The notes under the pieces are model-generated. The model saw only the letters and a program-made list of their open reading frames with translations, was not told the origin of the DNA and did no database searches. A stretch of DNA of 64,000 bases, taken from positions 1 through 64,000 of the forward strand of contig JANBPK010000818.1 in assembly GCA_027579435.1 (NCBI GenBank), given 5' to 3'. The translations under genes were made by a program, and so were the position numbers. Each line of letters opens with the position of its first letter. The stretch's first letter is position 1. Positions 57,905 through 64,000 of this stretch are shown here, piece by piece. This DNA comes from Candolleomyces eurysporus (Eukaryota > Basidiomycota > Agaricomycetes > Agaricales > Psathyrellaceae).

Positions 57905-60552
57905 AGGGGGAGGGTGACAGAAAAAGGTATGCAAGAGCCAAATTTGCGGCTCGGCAAAGTCGTGTTACAGCAAGATGTCATAGCTTGTTATTCACGGACT
58001 ACGGAGATGCACAGTGGAATGATGGGTGACTGAATGGGTACTAGCGGCACTTGGGTAGAATGGATACGCCTTTATCGTTCCCCAACGGCGGCGGCGTTGT
58101 ATTGTGTGGCCCTATCACTGGCAGTTCATGTTGTTACTAACGTCCATCTATATTTGCTCTGCGGGGTAGATAGTAGTGCCTACTTGCTTGATAGGACGAG
58201 GGCTCATGACTTGTCGTCGCGGGTTCATTTTCATTTTAGAGTTACTCTAATGGGATTTACGCCCTAATCGTACTAGTCTAGTTGAAATATCGTTATCTTG
58301 TCTATCTGTGTAGAAACACAAGCACTGTTTCGAAAAGGAGTTGGATGAAGTCATCCATCGGTCTATCGGTCGACGTCGGGGAATTAGAACGGGGATCCGA
58401 GCGAGAGTACCTGCCCAATTGTAGTTCACGAAGATCATATGAACCTGTGCCGTGTCAAAAGGTCCTTCGACAACGGGAGAAGATAGAGCTACCTAGTAGT
58501 AATGCCATTCAAAGGATGTGCACGGTGTTTATGCGACGGGATGAAGATTTTCGCGAATGGACTAACCGGCCGATGAGATGCGCAGCTCACACTGGGGAGT
58601 CTAGTTGCAAGCCAAGTGGTCAGTAGTCGGCTCAATAGGAGGAGTTCCATCGGAGAAAGAGAGGTGGAGAACGGCTATAGGCTTCCATCGTCCAAGTTGG
58701 CTGCCAGTGGCACGCTAATGAATCCAATCCATAACATATGATACTAGGTAACTAGGCAGCCCAAAGGTTCTAGAGGCGGAACAGTCCTCGAAATTAGACT
58801 ACAGCTGGCGACCCAAGGCGCTTTGCCTATTCTCTCAAGATCCACCGACTAACACTTCGTTCCATTAAATGCCGTCAAATGCTAAGTTCCAATCCATTGT
58901 CAACTTTCGCACCACAAAAAGACATGGATCACGTACTAGTATAATGAAAATCTCCTTGGAGATGTGCTACTCCCTATTGTCACATTGCAAGCAAGAGCAT
59001 TAACCTGTTAACAACAGTGGTGCATGATTACGGAGTTTCGCAGTGCTTGTGTGGGGAGAACATATGAACGGAACATTTCTTCGGCGTCGGTGGTGACGGC
59101 CCCATAAACTACTATTTTCGGTATAGCCTAGGTCAAGCGCCGATCTCTCGCTAACGAGCGCTCGGTTGGATCAGGTCCCTTTCACTACTGCAGTGATATC
59201 ACTCCGAGTCGGACTAGGAAGTGGGTCCGCGCTAAGCCCTTCGGTCTAGAGAACCCTCTCGGAGCTTAAGCTAAGCTTTACACCAAGCGCCCAGGCCAGT
59301 GAGACGGTTCGGTGCAAGTGGAGTTAACGTTTTCATATCATCTCGTGCTTTCCTTCAGTTCCACAGTGTCCCACGATGCCCCGCTCTGTGTTCGGTGGAA
59401 CTTGGAGAAGACTTGCGCCCATCTTTCTGAACTTGTGCATGTGTCGGGTCGGCTGGCCATGGACTCCACATCTCGCCTTTTGTCGCCCGAGAACAATGGA
59501 CGCGACATGGAAACAACGACATCATCACTTGAATCTAGATGTGGATGCGGGGTAAGCTCCGTATCAATAGAACGGGAGTTGAGGCCATCCAGGATCTAAA
59601 AACTCAAACTACGGTAATGGAGAAAACACGCGTTCTCTTTGTGTTTTCCATATAAATAGGAATTGAGTGTATGCAGCAAGTATAACAATGAACATTCTGT
59701 GCCGCTGGTAACCTTTCTACTTGCTGTTCATACCCGCAATGAACGGGACTAACTGCGACATTCATCTTCGCGGGAATCCAAGTGCCCTCCCTTTAATTCC
59801 CGAGTCGATACAGCAGCTCGTTATTAATTAACAGAGGTGCGCGGCATGGGAAAAACATAAGGGCGTGCATTGAAGGGCTTGGATCCGCAAGGCTCAAGGT
59901 TCGAGCCAACTGTTCTCGTGCCCCCTTCCCACCTGTTCATTCCATTAACGCACCCTTCGTCGCTGAAGCCATGAAGTCAACATTATGAACACGCCGGCGC
60001 CAAAAAAAAGGGGGTACTGGACTGCGACAGGACACAAAGAAACACGTTTTCGTCACCGAAGCTGGCTTCATTCCAACGGGCAACAAGAATTTCGGGGTCA
60101 CCGACGGGAATACGGCAGAACGAGTCCAGAGTCATCCTGCTCCAGAGTTGGTAGAATGGAGGGCGACCGAAGAAAAAAAAAGCATCTCCTCTCCCCCGGG
60201 TTGCCGGGTCACAAACAGGCTTATGTTATAACAGGCATAGCTGTGCAGTATCGCAGCAGAACCTCAGAGGTTCCCAATATCAGCGTGTCGCGAGTCGGGT
60301 ATTTGGTTTCATTGTTTAGGAGAAGCTTCGTGAGGGGTTTCAGAAAGTGAGAGGGACCGGGTTACCAGTTCTCAACAGCAATGTTGGGTAGGATACGCAC
60401 CTCAAGGCGGTAACGTGTTAACTCGACAACGGTTGAGTCAATGGGGTACGAACCCTAGAAGCGTCGTAAAATATGCAAATTCAATCTATTATCCTCTTAC
60501 TTGGAGTACCATGCTCGTGAACCGCATCACGATAAACCCGGTCCCACTAATT
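57905..60552. other. Gene-poor intergenic region
   Basis: About 2.6 kb with short frames only (those at 59312-59599 and 59985-60350 have no introns, motifs or bias). No tRNA or rRNA gene, tandem array or transposon end was recognised by eye. Confidence 0.45.
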
Positions 60553-61453
60553 TTAGGCAGCAAACGAACTTGATCCTCGACTAACGAAGCCGAGCGACGG
60601 GATGTTCAATGGCCACGGTCGACCCATCCATGTAGCCAATTCAGTGTGGTCCTTGAGGGCGTCGTCCGTGTTAGGATGGATAAGAACTCTGAGCCGGCAA
60701 AGTCGGTAGACAGTGAGCAAACGGTATTCTACGTAAGGGATATAGGTATCACTTACGAGCACGGTCCTCGATTTACGGCAAGCCAAGAAAAGAAAGCACC
60801 GGTTTGGTGAGGGGTGAAGGTGTTCACTTCGAACATAGCCGTTGGATGGGGACCTGTTGATTAGATCATGTCAGCCACAACATGCTTTGATAGAAAGTTT
60901 CCCCGCTCGATATCAACTGACCGACTGCCTTGTCCCAGAACCTGTAGATGCGAAGCTACGTAGCGAAAGAATAATCGTAAATCAGATGTCAGAGATGGGA
61001 CGCGCGGGAGGGGTTCGAAAGAAGGCGATGGCTGGGGTTGTCCATCACTGATGGTTTGTGCGGTTTCTTACCTCTGGGAATTCTCTTCGAATCCTCTCGT
61101 GAAGTTCTTTGGCAAACTTGGATTCGTCAGGACTAGAGGGCATGTAATAGACTGGAGAATGTGGTGAGTTTATCACATAGTACTGAGCGAGTCGGAAAGA
61201 AAAAGCAAGGTGTTCCAGCGGGCTTTCCTCGAGCGTAGGGTGTCAGTGTCAAGAGGAACCTTGGCGACTCACTGTGAAAATCAAAGCCGTTGTTAGTCTT
61301 GATAATGGGCTCGGGAAAGGTGACGTAGGCATCTGAGAGTTTCTCAGCAGGTGGGTTTACGAGCGATTTCCCATCTGGGTTACGAGCCTCTGAATCAAGA
61401 GGTGGCAAGTTCTCGTAGCCTTCGAGGGGGGACTTGTAGGGGAATGGAGACAT
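60553..61453 (-). CDS. DOPA 4,5-dioxygenase-family protein
   Basis: Five exons fit exactly: 61453-61273, 61151-61072, 60955-60922, 60853-60757 and 60688-60553, giving 175 residues. The family opens the DOPA ring between carbons 4 and 5, the step leading to betalamic acid and muscaflavin in some mushrooms; many members have no known substrate. Landmarks: FDFHIYYMPSSPDESKFAKE near residue 60, then LRIYRFWDKAVGPHPTAMFE, TPHQTGAFFSWLAVNRGPCS, and VLIHPNTDDALKDHTELATW. The His residues in FDFHIYY, PHPTAM, LIHPNT and KDHTE are the candidate metal and catalytic ligands. No signal peptide; cytosolic. The first intron (121 nt) is longer than usual here. It shares a roughly 525-base divergent promoter with the gene at 61978. 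Confidence 0.88.
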
Positions 61454-61977
61454 GGTGGGAGGTGAGGCGAAGCTTTGGAGCTCAAGCTCGAAGCTTTAAT
61501 AATGCTTCAGCGCTGAAGGATTATTAAGGGCGCTTAGTACATTAATTAGCCACATCGTAATGAATGCTTACTCAGCACTGAGATGAGGCCTGGGCTCCCC
61601 TGTCTGATGTCCATCGCTTCAAAACTTGAAGTTTGATAGGTATCCTGCTCGTGCCTATGAACTGGGGTTAGAAGGCTGCTGTGCCCCCCCTTGGAAGTTG
61701 ATCAAAGATTAGATTCGTGAAACCATCACGAATGTGATGGCTCCGGACACTGGCGGGCAGCAAGTGAGTGGTTACCGAAGCGTGGTGCGCGTACGACGGA
61801 CGCATGTGTCTGGACCCCAGCGGTCATTGAGCAGCATTTGTTACCTCGCTCAAGACGTTCCAATAAATTTGTATCAACGGGAGAATGCGCTGTATCAGCG
61901 ATAATTGATGGGAGGACCGAAAAAGGAAGTATCGAGGGTGTGAAAAGGAAGCGGGAATTGCAGTTTGGAGGTGAACT

Positions 61978-64000
61978 ATGATCCCAGCGCCTCCGCCGGC
62001 TTCGTGGCAGTCGCCCTCGTCGCACTCGCTCCAGGTGCCGCTCACCCCGACCTACACCGACCCCCGCTCGGCCCCAAAGCCGCCCTCCCTCTCCCATTCC
62101 ATTCGCGCCGCCTTCCACCGTGCACCGTCCGTGCGCTCCGGCTACTCCGCCTCCTCTTCCAGCGACAACCACCCCTACTCCCAGCCCCGAATGGCCCCCA
62201 TCCCCGGTGTCTCTGCCCATGGCGCCGTCGACGACGACGACGAGTGCCCCGTCTGCCTTGAGCCCCTCAGCTTCTCCTTCCGACTCCCAGGCGAAAAACC
62301 CCATATCGTCCCCGAGTGCGGCCATGCTCTGCACGAGGTACGTTCTAGATCGTCTCCTCCCGCCTTTTTCTCACATCGTGCAGGCCTGCTTCACTGCAGT
62401 ATACGGCCCACCTCCGAACCAGAGCAGATCGGTGCCCCGCAAGTCGAGTGTAGGAGTCTGCGGTGTCTGTAGACGACCCATGAAGGTTGGCGATGGAGAC
62501 GGCGGGAAATCGAACAGTACGTCCTTTAATTTTTTCTCAACGGGTGGGCCCTTATCGTTTCGCAGAGCTCGCCGCGCTGACTGGCATGGGGGACAGTCGT
62601 AACTCGCCGATGTACCCTGGCAGAGATACCCCTACCACCCGCGCGCGGTCGCAATCCCAGCCATATGATCCCACAAAGGATGATCCCCTCGACCATGCGA
62701 AAACCTCCGCAGATTCCACCCCCTACATCGTTGCGCCCTCTATCGAAGTCCGCCCAGAGTTTTCGTCTCTCACAAGATCAAATGAGGCCAGTCAACCGTT
62801 GACATGCCTGGTTGTTATCGAGCTACCTGCCAGGCGTGCCCCGGCACCACTGCCTCCCGACAACTACAGGACGCAAAGCTTGAGAGAATCTGCCGCATCA
62901 CCGCACTCTGGCCGTTCGAGTCCTCACACAGCTCACACAGAGTCGACGTCGCGCCAGCAACAACATAATCATCGCCACCCACCAGAGTCTTCTAGGGGTG
63001 CCTCTCCTCAGAGCTTCCAAAATCGGCCGTTGACGACAGACTCAGATATTCAGCCAACATATGGAAATCATTCCCTTATACACTCAGAAGAGGACTCGCC
63101 ATTTGCAGCTATCACTGAGGATCTCCGCAACCGGATTATTGACTGGAAAGGGCACCCTCTCTCCGACCTTGGCCCGCTGCAGATGTATGACCTCCTCAAT
63201 GTCCGCAGAGACTCTGCAATACGCGAGTTCTACGTCTACTTGTTCAAGGAAGCGATCATCTGTGTTGTCGAGGAAAAAAAAGAAGGGACTGTCGCGCCTC
63301 CTGGGCGAGACGAACTCAATACCTTCCATGGCGGGTCAATCCAAGGGCGTTTTACGGCTGAAGGGCAGGATCTACGTTCGCCACATCAAGAACGTCACCG
63401 CTTCATCGGCGGCGGGCGAGATGAGCCTGACTATCGACATGGAGGACGAGTTGGCTTCGTTCATTTTGATTTTCAAGGAACGCGCCTCAATGGACGCTTG
63501 GAAGAACAATATTCAAGCTTTGGTTACCACATTCCAGCGTCAAAATGGAATCATGCCTCAGGCTTCTCAGCAACAGCGCCCTCCTGATCTCGAAGAATTT
63601 GGAGGCAGCGCCAAGGCTATGCGAATGCTGAGCGGGAGCACTCACACGTCCATGAGCACGGTGGACTCCCTTCTCAATACATCCACACGATCAACGGTCT
63701 CGTCGTCAACCTCCCACAACGGGTCTCTATCGGCAGCCCAGCATCAAACTAGACCGCTGCAGCACAAGCTGTCGACACTCGGAGAGGAGGAAGACATAAT
63801 CGACGAATACGATTACAGCAGAACACCGGCGCCTCCATCGCCTGTTCCATTCGTTGTCGCACCGCATACCGGTCCTTCTAATTCACTCGAACCCCTCCCA
63901 CACCCCCCCTATCGACCTTATTCTCGTGATCTCCCTCCCACCTCCCACCGCTGTCCCTAGCACGGCGCAGCTTAAAATCCGCGTGATCAAAGCGACCCTC
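61978..64000 (+). CDS. RING-PH-VWA scaffold protein resembling Ste5/Far1 (3' end outside window)
   Basis: Exon 1 is 61978-62337, exon 2 62384-62516, and exon 3 runs from 62566; introns are 46 and 49 nt. A RING-like domain spans CPVCLEPL, IVPECGHALHEACF and CGVCRRPM. After a Ser/Pro/His-rich linker comes a PH-like domain: YVYLFKEAIICVVEE, then LRLKGRIYVRHIKNV, LTIDMEDELASFILIF and SMDAWKNNIQAL. Near the edge, PIDLILVISLP starts a VWA-like fold. RING-PH-VWA is the layout of the pheromone-pathway scaffolds Ste5 and Far1. Two breaks fall in homopolymers, the A8 run at 63274-63281 (one A too few) and the C7 run at 63903-63909 (one too many), so the gene is probably intact in the organism. Orthology is inferred from domain order. 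Confidence 0.7.

Noticed and set aside
59880..59930. GGTTCGAGCC resembling a tRNA B box
   Set aside because: It does not fit the full consensus and no cloverleaf could be drawn around it.
60360..60450. tRNA-like GGTTCGTACC motif on the minus strand
   Set aside because: No matching A box, anticodon arm or acceptor pairing was found at the required distances.
61726..62334. 202-codon Gly/Arg-rich minus-strand frame
   Set aside because: It mirrors exon 1 of the RING-containing gene, where Pro/Ser codons read as Gly/Arg on the other strand.

Overview
The window looks like nuclear DNA from a basidiomycete mushroom-class fungus (Agaricomycetes). A Ceratobasidiaceae/Rhizoctonia-like source is possible but not proven. 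The grounds are many genes broken by short GT-AG introns (about 46-75 nt), a Plavaka-family transposase, a DUF6698 protein and a TET/JBP-like dioxygenase, which are families expanded in Agaricomycetes. There is no operon structure, no bacterial signal and no CRISPR array.

The left half (about 1-33.4 kb) is an accessory, transposon-associated compartment. Bases 1-3,600 are mostly non-coding and degraded. From 3.7 to 18.8 kb nearly all credible genes lie on the minus strand: two uncharacterised proteins (3.7-7.7 kb), a diverged tandem array (8.35-8.78 kb), a DUF6698 protein (9.1-10.7 kb), a complete Plavaka transposase (11.05-15.4 kb), a Cys-rich protein (15.8-17.0 kb) and a Ser/Gly/Asp-rich protein (17.6-18.8 kb). 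Two small orphan genes follow (19.9-21.5 kb). On the plus strand, a large protein with a C-terminal JmjC-like domain (22.8-27.4 kb) is followed by a TET/JBP-like dioxygenase (28.0-29.9 kb). The second keeps an open frame but has Asn in place of the iron-binding Asp (HxD to HxN). The stretch 29.9-33.8 kb is repeat-bearing and gene-poor, with one small gene.

The right half (about 33.8-64 kb) carries conserved housekeeping or regulatory genes. They are a KHDC4-like KH RNA-binding protein, an uncharacterised coiled-coil protein, an F-box-like/LRR-like protein head to head with mitochondrial cardiolipin synthase, a pericentrin/Pcp1-like spindle-pole protein with a PACT domain, a REG1-like PP1 regulatory subunit, a DOPA 4,5-dioxygenase-family enzyme and, running off the right edge, a RING-PH-VWA protein resembling the Ste5/Far1 scaffolds. 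Long non-coding stretches lie at 48.9-51.5 and 54.9-60.5 kb.

Most single N characters next to homopolymers are spurious inserted bases. Dropping them restores the reading frame in seven coding cases. A few further frameshifts fall in homopolymers without an N. Gene models here must allow for these errors before anything is called a pseudogene.
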